27,660 nucleotides of DNA from JAWXUU01 sp044426085. GTDB lineage: Bacteria > Bacillota > Clostridia > Christensenellales > CAMQZB01. The notes under the pieces were generated by a model. It was not told the origin of the DNA, did no database searches, and saw nothing but the letters and a program-made list of their open reading frames with translations. Numbering within the stretch: position 1 is the first letter of the stretch; each line of letters starts with the position of its first letter. The stretch spans positions 1 through 27,660 of the forward strand of contig JAWXUU010000019.1 in assembly GCA_044426085.1 (NCBI GenBank), read 5' to 3'. The position numbers and the translations under genes are program-made. Shown piece after piece: positions 6,730 to 15,692 of the stretch.

Positions 6730-6754
6730 TTTGTGTCATCACTGTTGACACAAA
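6730..6754. repeat. Inverted repeat between glucokinase stop and terminator
   Basis: Perfect 9-bp arms TTTGTGTCA (6730-6738) and TGACACAAA (6746-6754) with a 7-base centre. There is no T-tract, so it is not a second terminator. It could protect the 3' end of the transcript. Confidence 0.45.
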
Positions 6755-6810
6755 TTCATTATCTTATACGCAAGCTCAGTTGTCCGATTTTTTGAATGAT
6801 TGAGTTTGTT

Positions 6811-7758
6811 TTATTTCATTTTATGAAGGAATGCGGCGCCGATTATGCCAGCTTCGTAGCCTAGGGTTGCAGTTGTTATTTGGGTGTAGTTGTTTTTGTC
6901 GTAGCTTTCTTTTTCCACTAGCTTTTTTAATGGTGTTAGCAATGTTTCTTTTTCATTTGCTACTCCACCGCCAAGACAGATTATTGTAGGTTGAAAAATA
7001 TTGATTATGTTTGCAAGTCCGCACGCTAGGTGCGCTTGATATTCTTCCACCACTGCGGTTGCAGTTTCATCGCCAATCGCTTTATATTTATATGCTAGTT
7101 TTGCATCAATTTCTGTGATATTTTCAACATCTTGCCACATCTTGCTATCTGGATTTTTCAGCATATATTCTTTGGTTGTTTGCACTAGACCAGTTGCTGA
7201 TGCGTATCTTTCAAAGCAACCTTTTCTGCCACAAGCACAGCTTCTGCCATCAAAAGATATCACCATATGCCCTAGCTCACCTCCGCAAAACTGTTCACCT
7301 TCCAAAAGTTTGCTTTCTTGGATTATTCCACCACCGATGCCTGTGCCGAGCGTTATCATTATCATGGAAGATTTATCTTTTCCACATCCAAACAGATATT
7401 CGCCGACCGCAGCTGCATTTGCATCGTTTGCAATGCTGATTGTTTTTGATAGCTTGGCTTCAAGATATTCTTTCATTGCAACATCTTTCATTGCAAGGTT
7501 TGGGGAAAATAGAACTATTCCATCTTTACTGTTGACACCACCTGGAGTTCCAACGCCGATATGGCACACATCTTGAAAATCTATTTCACACGCTTTCGCA
7601 ACGGCAAAACACAAATCAGCCATGTCGTCCATGATTTCTTCAGCGGTGCGTGGCATGTTGGTTTTCACGCTTTGCGAATATATAACTTTGCCACACTCGC
7701 TGACCACTCCCGCTTTTATATTAGTTCCGCCAAGATCTATTCCGATACAATATTTCAT
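6811..7758 (-). CDS. ROK-family glucokinase
   Basis: A 315-aa ROK sugar kinase, standard length. It shows the ATP-binding DLGGTN (8-13), catalytic Asp112 in NDAN, the LGTGIGGG loop (137-144), a sugar-contacting GELGHM (160-165), and the zinc site formed by His164 with Cys174, Cys176 and Cys181. ROK proteins lacking an N-terminal helix-turn-helix are kinases, and this set of motifs fits glucokinase. Another hexose or N-acetylhexosamine kinase is possible. It should phosphorylate glucose released inside the cell by the GH3 enzyme, giving glucose-6-phosphate. It is the last gene of the operon, 13 bp after the phosphorylase-like gene, with an AGGAGA ribosome site. The terminator is at 6661-6687. 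Confidence 0.88.
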   Translation of the reverse strand: MKYCIGIDLGGTNIKAGVVSECGKVIYSQSVKTNMPRTAEEIMDDMADLCFAVAKACEIDFQDVCHIGVGTPGGVNSKDGIVLFSPNLAMKDVAMKEYLEAKLSKTISIANDANAAAVGEYLFGCGKDKSSMIMITLGTGIGGGIIQESKLLEGEQFCGGELGHMVISFDGRSCACGRKGCFERYASATGLVQTTKEYMLKNPDSKMWQDVENITEIDAKLAYKYKAIGDETATAVVEEYQAHLACGLANIINIFQPTIICLGGGVANEKETLLTPLKKLVEKESYDKNNYTQITTATLGYEAGIIGAAFLHKMK

Positions 7759-7771
7759 TGTTTCTCCTAAG

Positions 7772-10700
7772 TTAATATGTGATTTTTACAACTTTACCAT
7801 TTCTTGCAAATATATCGCTAGCAATTTCTTTTGGAATTATTGCATTTTCAAATTTTAAAGTTTCACCGCCCAATAGTTCGACGCGCAGTTTAGATTCACT
7901 TGAATTTTCATATTTTACAGGCACGCCGTATATACTGAAATGAATTTCACCTTGCTTGTTATATTCTTCGTTTTGCACGAACCATTTATCAAAGTGAATT
8001 TTTGCATTTTTGACAGACACGCCAAGTTCTGCCCTGCGCATGATAACTGATTCTTTAACTTGACCAGTCATGCCAGGTTGTTCAGATTTGCCTTCAAAAG
8101 ATGAATGTGAATATGGCTCTATTGGTATTGCACCACATTCTTTTGGAGACTTGCGATATATAAAACCACGCATAAGACTTTTATATTTTGCATAGAGTTC
8201 TTCTTCGCCCGCGCCTTTTTCTCTTGCCGATTGAACACCTTCCAAAACCGCTAGTGCAAGTTTTGCATTTTGGTGCCAATATACACAGCCAATGCCTTCA
8301 AACTTATACATCACTTGGCTTCTGCCCGTGAACTTTTTGTGCCCGAACTGCGATTCAAATTCCCTTATCAATCTTTTTGATACCTCGCAAGGCATATACA
8401 CATCTTTTATTCTATCGCAAAGTATTTCTTCCGTTGTTATATCCGAAAGAAAATGCACATCGCCATTCATATCACAAACTGTTATGTTATCGATGACATC
8501 AAAATATTTGCCCAGATTATTTTTGCTTATGAATCGTTTGGTTTTTTTGATTGGATAAAGGGTATGACAGCCCCTTTCTTTCACTAGCAGTGAATTTTCC
8601 ATATTGTCAATAAGATTGCCAATCTCGCTTGCGTTCAAACTGCCACTGCCAATGATTGCAGACTGCCCTTCAAGCATATTGTCCATTTTGCTTACCGTGA
8701 AATCATCTTTCAAGAGATTGTATGTTGAATATACTTCGTCGTGGTTTTTAGATATTGTATAATCAATCGCCGCTGTTGCTGTTTTTATATAGTCCAAAAT
8801 CACGCTTGTGTGCAACTGCGTTTTATTACTTAGTCCGCTTGTGTATATTTTATTTCTGTAAAGCGAGAAATACTGCCCAAGTTCATCTAGAACTGCTTTT
8901 TCACCGCCTTCAAATTTGCCTTCCATTTCTGCAAAGCACTTGAGAGAATCTGCTAGCCACACGACAACTTCATCAGAAATTTCAAAGCAGCCTGAGTTTT
9001 CTTCAAATATATCTTGCAACAACTGCAAATACGCTTTCACGTGGTACACTGTCACCATAGAAAGCCCTATTCCAACTATCGCATTGTTTGCATCATTCCA
9101 TTCTGGACGTTGCGTGTTCATCCAAATTCCACCGCCAACAAGCAAATTGCTCATTTTTGAAAGAAGTGGCACGAGTAGCTTTTCTGCTAGGCAAACTGTG
9201 TAAACTTCGCCATCTTTTTGAAGAAGTTTACCATCGGAACCGATTTGTGCAACTAAGTTTTCAATTTGCGCATCCTTTTTTGCATCAAAAGAAATTGTGT
9301 TTTTGCTGTCTTTCAAGATTTCTGCATACGGAGCCAAAACATACGGTACGTTTGCATAGGTGAACGCATCGCACGCAAGCATTTCTGCCAGCTTTTGTGG
9401 ATAGTGAGCCAAGAGCCCTTTTAAAAGTCTGTGGAGATACACAATTTGATGATCGCCCCAATAGCCATATCCTGAGAATGGGTTATCCGGTTCAGGTTTT
9501 TCCCACTCGATACCCTTTGTGTTTATTCTGTATGGATTGAAACCATCCGCTGTTGTTGCATTAACGAACTTGGCAACCATGTTTTCATAATACTCTGGAT
9601 ATGAAAGTCCTAGTGCTTCCCAATTTTGGAAGATATCTCGCCAGTTACCTTCGTAGTGATTGATTTTTTCACCGTTTTCATCTTTCAAGTTGATATTAAA
9701 CTTGTTCCATGGCCTTGATGGATCGCCGTGCCTTCTTGAAAATGAAAGTGGCATATATTCTAGTGCCATGCGATAAAATAGTTTATCTTTTTGACAGACT
9801 TGTTTTAGTTCGCTTATCGTTTTGCAATTCTTGATTTCCGACATCAAATCGCTGTTTTCAAGTGCTGAAAAGTTGCGATATTTTATGAATTTTACAAAAT
9901 CTTTTGGGTCAAATGCATATCCATTTTCAAAAGTGCCACCACGCATAACGTTGTAGAGCGTGTTCAAATAGTGATGTGCGCAAGCTGTTTCATCTCCTGA
10001 TGATTGCACGCCATCAGCATTTTTGACAACATCTATCAGCGCTTTTGTATCTTTTTCAATCTCTAGCTCGATATTATCAAAATTTCTCATTTTGATATAC
10101 CCAATCAGAGCTGAAATTTTTGTATGGTCGCAGCTTGAATCAAGCACGAATTTATGAGATGTTGATTCCCCCGCCTTTAAAGCTGTTGAAAAGACAACGA
10201 AATATCCACATTTTTTGCCGTAGGCATCTTGTGCGACATTTTCCATGTCGCCTTGCAAAAACGCACTGCAAACATCGCAACCAAGATACACACTGCAATC
10301 TTTTTTTGTTGTGAAACACACGTTGGCTTTCAAAATTTCGATAGGGTTTGGGGTATCGTTTATTTTTGTTGTTAGTGAATAGATACCCAATCTTTCACAC
10401 TCTAGTTCTGCCGATTTATACGCATCTACAAGAGTGCTTGAGCTTTGTTGCAATGATGAGCCAACGCCGTGAGGCATAATGTTTGAAAGCCCGTCTAAAA
10501 CTTCGATTTCGCGCGTGCTATCGCCTATGTTTGATATTTCTGAAGTTTTGATTAAACCGTATTTTTCAGCTGATTGATACCCATATTTGAAAGACAATTC
10601 CAAATCGTGGTTTATTTCTTCAAAAAACACGCTGTTGCCATATGTTGATTTATAAATATTTTGAGTTATTTTATATTTTCCAACATTGTTTTGTTCAAAG

Positions 10701-10963
10701 GGATACCAAATATTTTTTCCGCACTTGATAATAGTTTTCGAGCCAGTTTCGCTTGCCTGATGAAGTCTATCTTCTGTTTCGTATGGAAAAATACTGCCGT
10801 TTTCGTTATTCCTGCCTGCTGTTATTCCACCTTTTGATGACATAAACGCCCACAAATCGCAAGCTGAAACCACTTGCAAAAAGAATGGTGCCATGTTTTG
10901 TGAATTACTAATTTCATAAAAAGGCTGATTATTTATAGTTATAAAACTGCCTTTTGCTTGCAT
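7772..10963 (-). CDS. Large glycoside-phosphorylase-like protein (GH94/GH149/GH161 group, tentative)
   Basis: A 1063-aa cytoplasmic protein with no signal peptide or membrane segment. Residues 1-270 look beta-rich (GGITAGRNNENGSIFPYETEDR) and residues 320-900 look helical, which fits an N-terminal beta-sandwich plus an (alpha/alpha)6 barrel. Conserved-looking patches are RRHGDPSRPWNKF (410-422), EGNWRDIFQNWEAL (438-451) and TQRPEWNDANN (617-627). EWND resembles the DWND that carries the catalytic Asp in GH94 phosphorylases, making Asp624 the candidate acid. Length and layout recall the beta-1,3- or beta-1,2-glucan phosphorylases of about 1100 aa. The family assignment is from memory and could be wrong. 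Context supports it: an oligosaccharide importer, a GH3 beta-glucosidase and a glucokinase flank it. It would release glucose-1-phosphate. It starts 12 bp after the GH3 stop codon with GGGAG. Confidence 0.55.
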   Translation of the reverse strand: MQAKGSFITINNQPFYEISNSQNMAPFFLQVVSACDLWAFMSSKGGITAGRNNENGSIFPYETEDRLHQASETGSKTIIKCGKNIWYPFEQNNVGKYKITQNIYKSTYGNSVFFEEINHDLELSFKYGYQSAEKYGLIKTSEISNIGDSTREIEVLDGLSNIMPHGVGSSLQQSSSTLVDAYKSAELECERLGIYSLTTKINDTPNPIEILKANVCFTTKKDCSVYLGCDVCSAFLQGDMENVAQDAYGKKCGYFVVFSTALKAGESTSHKFVLDSSCDHTKISALIGYIKMRNFDNIELEIEKDTKALIDVVKNADGVQSSGDETACAHHYLNTLYNVMRGGTFENGYAFDPKDFVKFIKYRNFSALENSDLMSEIKNCKTISELKQVCQKDKLFYRMALEYMPLSFSRRHGDPSRPWNKFNINLKDENGEKINHYEGNWRDIFQNWEALGLSYPEYYENMVAKFVNATTADGFNPYRINTKGIEWEKPEPDNPFSGYGYWGDHQIVYLHRLLKGLLAHYPQKLAEMLACDAFTYANVPYVLAPYAEILKDSKNTISFDAKKDAQIENLVAQIGSDGKLLQKDGEVYTVCLAEKLLVPLLSKMSNLLVGGGIWMNTQRPEWNDANNAIVGIGLSMVTVYHVKAYLQLLQDIFEENSGCFEISDEVVVWLADSLKCFAEMEGKFEGGEKAVLDELGQYFSLYRNKIYTSGLSNKTQLHTSVILDYIKTATAAIDYTISKNHDEVYSTYNLLKDDFTVSKMDNMLEGQSAIIGSGSLNASEIGNLIDNMENSLLVKERGCHTLYPIKKTKRFISKNNLGKYFDVIDNITVCDMNGDVHFLSDITTEEILCDRIKDVYMPCEVSKRLIREFESQFGHKKFTGRSQVMYKFEGIGCVYWHQNAKLALAVLEGVQSAREKGAGEEELYAKYKSLMRGFIYRKSPKECGAIPIEPYSHSSFEGKSEQPGMTGQVKESVIMRRAELGVSVKNAKIHFDKWFVQNEEYNKQGEIHFSIYGVPVKYENSSESKLRVELLGGETLKFENAIIPKEIASDIFARNGKVVKITY

Positions 10964-10975
10964 ATTACTTCTCCC

Positions 10976-13702
10976 TTATATTTTTCGTACTACTGCTGAA
11001 TTTATTTTCATGCCACTTAGTCCAAAGAACAAATCTATATAGATGTTAATACTTGTTTGTGTTGTAAATTCCACTGTTGCACTTCTTTTAGATGTGCCTT
11101 TTAGCGCTATTGTGCCAAGGTGCGTTCCACTTGCTTTTATTGTTAGCGGAACTTGCGAAAGTTCTGTTGCTTCGCTTTCAAGGTCAAATTCTATTTGATA
11201 CTTGCCAGCTGTTTTTGTTTGCAATACATATTGCGCTGTTGCACCTCTTTGAGTTTTTATTCCTTCAAGTGGCAAAACTGCAACTTCATCAACGACAACC
11301 GTGCCCATATCAACGAGCAATTCACCATCTTTTATTGGCGTGTTCACAACTTTTAGACTTTCGCTTTTCTTGTGTCCATCTGCACAGTTGAATCTTGCAA
11401 GCGTTTTTATAATATTTTCGCCACCCCTCACAAGTTCATATCTGCATAGTTCACCTTTTTCAAGCATTTCTTGAGAATTATCTTTGTTGCTGTTTTCTTG
11501 TGCATTGCCATTCACCATATAAACATCATTTTGTGCCAAAATCATTGCTCTTGTTTCGCTTTCTGCAGATTTTTCACCTTGCAAGTTCATTTCTGCCCAC
11601 CAGTCTGTCATCACAACGCCGTCGTAGCCCCATTCGCCACGCAAAATGCTTGTGCAGATATCAAAGTTGCTAGCTGCTTGAACGCCGTTGATTGGATTAT
11701 ATGACGTCATGATAGAATATGCTCCACCTTCTTTCACTGCGATTTCAAAACCACGGAGGTATATTTCACGCAATGCTCTTTCACTTAAAACCGAATCGAC
11801 AACTTTTCTTTGATTTTCTTGATTGTTACATGCAAAATGCTTTATTGTTCCCGTGACACCATATTTGTGCAATCCTGAAAGCTGTGCTGATGCGATTTTT
11901 CCAGAGAGAACTGGATCTTCAGAAAAGTATTCGAAGTTTCTTCCGCAAAGTGGACTTCTGTGAATATTCATTCCAGGTCCAAGGACTGTATCGACTTTGT
12001 TTTTCAACATTTCAAGTGCGAAAAATTCAAATAATTCGCACGTTAGTGTTTCATCAAATGTTGAAGCAATTGCTGTTCCGTTTGGAATGCTGAACGCCAT
12101 TGCACCTGTGTCTAGCCTTAGTCCTGATGGTCCATCCGAGCAACATGCGATTGGTATTTTCTTATCGAAAAGAACATCCGTCACACCGCCAAAGCAACCT
12201 GCCGTTCCGCTTGTCACTTTTGGCGAGCACATGCCTTCGCCTCTTGTCATGCAAATTAAATCTAAATCTGAAAGTTCAAGCGCAAGTTCAAATGCCGTTA
12301 TCTTGCCGTTTTTGTAATCTTCAAATGTGTAGCCGTTGAAAGTTTGTGTTGAAACGCTTTTTCTTTCTTCGATCATTCTTTGTGTCATTGTTTTTTGTGC
12401 TGTGTTTACTTTTTCAAAACATTGGACAATTTGGTTATCAACTTCCTTTGCAGTGAAAATTTCAAACTCTTCTGTTGGTGCGCACTGTTTTGAGCATGTT
12501 TCAACAACGATATCTTCATCAATTTGCAATTTTGAAACTGAATTTTCATCCCTTACATCAAAGCCAAGATAAAAAAGATATTCACCTTTTTCTATAACAA
12601 AACAAGATTCGTTGCCAGTTTTGCCATCAGCATCATATGATGAAATGTATTTATCCTCAAATTTAATCGAAACAGTGGTGCTTTCACCTTTTTCAAGAAC
12701 TTTTGTTTTTGCGAATCCAACCAATGCCTTGCTCGATTTTCCAAGTTTGCCACAAGGAGCTTTCACGTAGCATTGCACTGCTGTTTTACCAGCAACTCTG
12801 CCGACGTTTTCAACTTTAGCAGTTATTTGATAGCCGTTCTCGCACTTTTTGATAGTTTGATTTGAAACGGCAAAATCAGTATACGAAAGTCCAAAACCGA
12901 AAGGATATTTCGCTTCGTGCTTTGCAAATGTTTCAAAGTATCTGTATCCCACAAATATATCTTCGCAATAGATGTTTTTATCTAGATTTCCAAAGTTTAT
13001 ATTTGTTGGGCTGGCTTCTAGCTCATAGACTATTGTGTCAGTTAGCTTACCGCTTGGGTTCACCTTCCCTGTTAGCACATCTGCATATCCATTGCCACTT
13101 TCCGAACCGCCGTGCCATGCATACATAACTGCACTTGGATTATGTTTTGAAACGAAACTCATATCTATCACATTTCCAACGTTCAAAACAACAACCACAC
13201 GTTGAAAACTTTGCGTTATCAACATTATATTTTCTTCTTCTGTTGAAGTCAGATAATAACTGCCTGCTTCCGCTTTGCTATCTTGATCTTCACCTGCTGT
13301 TCTACCGATAACATAGATTGCCGTTTGCGAGATTTCCCTTGCATCTTTCACGATTTTTTCAGAAAGTTGCATGTCTTCTTGACTCCAAAGTCCTTGTGCC
13401 CAACCTTCACCGTTATCAAAAGGGTGGTCTTTTATCCATTCTGTATAAATTTCCACAAGGTCTGCATTCACTTCTCTTTGAGCTTTTATACCATCAATCA
13501 AATTGACAACATACGGCAAATTTACCATTCCACCAGAACCTGTGCCTGAATAATACGTTTCAAACGCTATTCTGCCAAATACAGAGATAACTTCTCCACT
13601 TTTTATTGGCAAAGTGTTGTTATCATTTTTTATCAGCACGCAAGAATCAGCACAAACTTCTCTCGCTTTTTTCGCATACTGTTTATAATCTAGTTCGTTC
13701 AT
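10976..13702 (-). CDS. GH3 beta-glucosidase with permuted domain order
   Basis: A 908-aa glycoside hydrolase family 3 enzyme with its halves exchanged. Residues 1-270 are the usual C-terminal alpha/beta-sandwich domain, ending in YPFGFGLSYTDF; about 275-395 is fibronectin-III-like. The TIM barrel comes after that (about 455-780) with DGPSGLR (523-529), GRNFEYFSEDP (587-597), KHFACNNQE (621-629) and the nucleophile Asp700 in VVMTDW. Glu138 in GEDQD of the first domain is the candidate acid/base. Residues 790-908 form a beta-rich tail resembling a carbohydrate-binding module. This order is known from Ruminococcus- and Butyrivibrio-type beta-glucosidases. It has no signal peptide, so it acts on imported oligosaccharides and releases glucose. 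The gene follows an ATPase gene by 15 bp. Confidence 0.88.
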   Translation of the reverse strand: MNELDYKQYAKKAREVCADSCVLIKNDNNTLPIKSGEVISVFGRIAFETYYSGTGSGGMVNLPYVVNLIDGIKAQREVNADLVEIYTEWIKDHPFDNGEGWAQGLWSQEDMQLSEKIVKDAREISQTAIYVIGRTAGEDQDSKAEAGSYYLTSTEEENIMLITQSFQRVVVVLNVGNVIDMSFVSKHNPSAVMYAWHGGSESGNGYADVLTGKVNPSGKLTDTIVYELEASPTNINFGNLDKNIYCEDIFVGYRYFETFAKHEAKYPFGFGLSYTDFAVSNQTIKKCENGYQITAKVENVGRVAGKTAVQCYVKAPCGKLGKSSKALVGFAKTKVLEKGESTTVSIKFEDKYISSYDADGKTGNESCFVIEKGEYLFYLGFDVRDENSVSKLQIDEDIVVETCSKQCAPTEEFEIFTAKEVDNQIVQCFEKVNTAQKTMTQRMIEERKSVSTQTFNGYTFEDYKNGKITAFELALELSDLDLICMTRGEGMCSPKVTSGTAGCFGGVTDVLFDKKIPIACCSDGPSGLRLDTGAMAFSIPNGTAIASTFDETLTCELFEFFALEMLKNKVDTVLGPGMNIHRSPLCGRNFEYFSEDPVLSGKIASAQLSGLHKYGVTGTIKHFACNNQENQRKVVDSVLSERALREIYLRGFEIAVKEGGAYSIMTSYNPINGVQAASNFDICTSILRGEWGYDGVVMTDWWAEMNLQGEKSAESETRAMILAQNDVYMVNGNAQENSNKDNSQEMLEKGELCRYELVRGGENIIKTLARFNCADGHKKSESLKVVNTPIKDGELLVDMGTVVVDEVAVLPLEGIKTQRGATAQYVLQTKTAGKYQIEFDLESEATELSQVPLTIKASGTHLGTIALKGTSKRSATVEFTTQTSINIYIDLFFGLSGMKINSAVVRKI

Positions 13703-13717
13703 ATTGTCCTCTCTTTA

Positions 13718-14710
13718 TTATTTTTCCAAATGACAACAAATGAATTGATTATCATCAACTTGTTTTTCCTTTGGCATTTCTGTGTGACAAATTTCCATTG
13801 CGTATGGGCATCTGTTTTTGAATGGACAGCCTGTGCTTTCTGGTGTCCACATTGAAATTTCGCTTTCTTCTGTTGATTTCACTGGCAAAACAACATCGCC
13901 TTCACGTTCTGGGTCTGGTGCCGCCGCAACCAAAAGTTGCGTGTATGGATGTTGTGGGTTCAAAATAACTTTGTTCACATCACCACTTTCCACAATATGA
14001 CCTGCGTATAAAACTATTATTCTATCGGCAAAATATCTCGCTGTTGCGATATCATGCGTGATATAGATAAATGATTTTTTATATTCTGTTTTGAGTTCAT
14101 TCAAAAGGTTCAACACACCAAGGCGAATTGAAACATCTAGCATGGATGTTGGCTCGTCGGCAAAGATAACTTCTGCACCCGCAGCTAGCACCCTTGCGAT
14201 ATACGCTCTTTGACGTTGACCGCCTGAAAGTTGATGAGGATACTTGATTCCTTGTTCTTCTGGAGGTGTTAAACCAACCATTTCAAGGGCTTTATCCACC
14301 CTTCTTTTCATTGTTTCAGCATCAGTTTTATGATACAATTTAACTGGCCTTTCAAGGTGATAATATATGTTATGTAGCGGATTTAGCGCAGAAAATGGGT
14401 CTTGAAAAATCATTTGTGATTTTTGTCTGTATTTTCTTAGTGCGCCTTTTTTTACTTTGTGGATATCTTCGCCATCAAATTTCATCACTCCTGATGTTGG
14501 TTTGTGAAACAGCATTGCAATTCTGCAAATTGTGGACTTTCCACAACCTGATTCACCAACAACTGCAAGCGATTCTCCCGCATAGAGTTTGAATGAAACA
14601 TCTGTGAGTGCTCGCAAGGTTCTTGACTTAGAAAACAACCCCTTTCCGCCAACGCTGAAATCCATTGTTATATTTTCAGCTTCAAATATGACTTTTTTAT
14701 TTTCCATCAT
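13718..14710 (-). CDS. Oligopeptide-type ABC transporter ATPase (DppF/OppF-like)
   Basis: A 330-aa ABC ATPase with Walker A GESGCGKST (52-60), signature LSGGQRQR (161-168), Walker B VIFADEP (181-187) and the switch His219. The C-terminus carries the oligopeptide-transporter extension with GCPFKNRCPYAMEIC, typical of Opp/Dpp ATPases and absent from ordinary sugar (MalK-type) ATPases. It pairs with the ATPase at 14726-15691 as a heterodimer that powers the two permeases. Although the family is named for peptides, such transporters import oligosaccharides in several lineages, for example in Thermotoga beta-glucan loci. An AAGGG ribosome site precedes the first of two ATGs. GH3 follows 15 bp later. 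Confidence 0.9.
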   Translation of the reverse strand: MMENKKVIFEAENITMDFSVGGKGLFSKSRTLRALTDVSFKLYAGESLAVVGESGCGKSTICRIAMLFHKPTSGVMKFDGEDIHKVKKGALRKYRQKSQMIFQDPFSALNPLHNIYYHLERPVKLYHKTDAETMKRRVDKALEMVGLTPPEEQGIKYPHQLSGGQRQRAYIARVLAAGAEVIFADEPTSMLDVSIRLGVLNLLNELKTEYKKSFIYITHDIATARYFADRIIVLYAGHIVESGDVNKVILNPQHPYTQLLVAAAPDPEREGDVVLPVKSTEESEISMWTPESTGCPFKNRCPYAMEICHTEMPKEKQVDDNQFICCHLEK

Positions 14711-14725
14711 TAATTTCCCTTAATA

Positions 14726-15691
14726 CTATTTTAATGGGTTATGACAACAATAGAAGTTGCCTCCATTTTCTGTTGCTTGCGGTTCTACCGTTTTGCATTT
14801 GTCGCAAGAAGCAAAACATCTCGCTTGAAATCTGCATCCGTCTGGCACATTTTTAAGATCTAGTGGCGTGCCTGCAATGCCTTCCATATATTCAATTTCA
14901 CCTTTCAGTGATGGGAATGAATTTTTCAATCCGTATGTATATGGATGGCTTGGATTGTGCAAGATTGTTTTTGCATCAGCTTTTTCCACCATTTTGCCTG
15001 CATACATAATTGCGACACTGTCGCAAAATTCTATCATCAAACTTATATCGTGGGTGATAAATAAAATTGCAAAGCCAAATTGTTTCTTAAGCTCAAAGAT
15101 TCTTTTCAATATATCCCTTTGCACAACTGTATCTAGTGCCGTTGTTGGCTCATCAAGAATCAACAGTTTTGGGTTTAGCGCCAATGCCATTGCGATAACA
15201 ACACGTTGGCGCATACCGCCGGAGAATTGATGAGGATAGTCTTTCAATCTTTCAGCGGGGATTCCAACAAGTGCCAAAAGATCTTCTGCCCTTTTGCGAG
15301 CGTCGTTTTTATCTTTAGTTATATTGTGATATTTATATATCTCGTAGAATTGATTTTCTAGCGTTACAACTGGATTCAAACAGTTCATTGCTGATTGAAA
15401 AACCATTGCTGTATCTTTCCAACGATACTCTTGCAATTCCTTTTTGTTAAATTTTAAAACATCTTTACCATCAAAGAGAATTTCTCCCCCTGATATCATT
15501 GCTGGCGGTTTATGTAGCCTTAAAAGAGAATATGCGATTGTTGATTTTCCACAACCTGATTCACCCGCAAGCCCCATACTTTCACCTTCTTTTATTGAAA
15601 AACTTACGTTATCAACCGCTCTCACATAGCTGTTATCCCCTGTGATATAATCAACACAAAGGTTCTTCACTTCAAAAACATTTTTTGACAT
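14726..15691 (-). CDS. Oligopeptide-type ABC transporter ATPase (DppD/OppD-like)
   Basis: A 321-aa ATPase with Walker A GESGCGKST (43-51), signature FSGGMRQR (156-163) and Walker B LLILDEP (176-182), plus the Cys-rich C-terminal extension (GCRFQARC). The frame stays open for 11 more codons upstream, but those overlap the permease gene. The ATG at 15691 is chosen because GGAGGAA lies eight to nine bases upstream and MSKNVFEVKNL is a normal start for this family. It begins two bases after the permease stop codon, so coupling is likely. It partners with the next ATPase and the two permeases in the same operon. Confidence 0.9.
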   Translation of the reverse strand: MSKNVFEVKNLCVDYITGDNSYVRAVDNVSFSIKEGESMGLAGESGCGKSTIAYSLLRLHKPPAMISGGEILFDGKDVLKFNKKELQEYRWKDTAMVFQSAMNCLNPVVTLENQFYEIYKYHNITKDKNDARKRAEDLLALVGIPAERLKDYPHQFSGGMRQRVVIAMALALNPKLLILDEPTTALDTVVQRDILKRIFELKKQFGFAILFITHDISLMIEFCDSVAIMYAGKMVEKADAKTILHNPSHPYTYGLKNSFPSLKGEIEYMEGIAGTPLDLKNVPDGCRFQARCFASCDKCKTVEPQATENGGNFYCCHNPLK

Positions 15692-15692
15692 A

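Noticed and set aside
7000..13700. Many plus-strand frames of 60-150 codons across the catabolic genes
   Set aside because: They lie antisense to long, well-supported coding regions, lack ribosome sites and have low-complexity or Cys/Phe-rich content typical of shadows.
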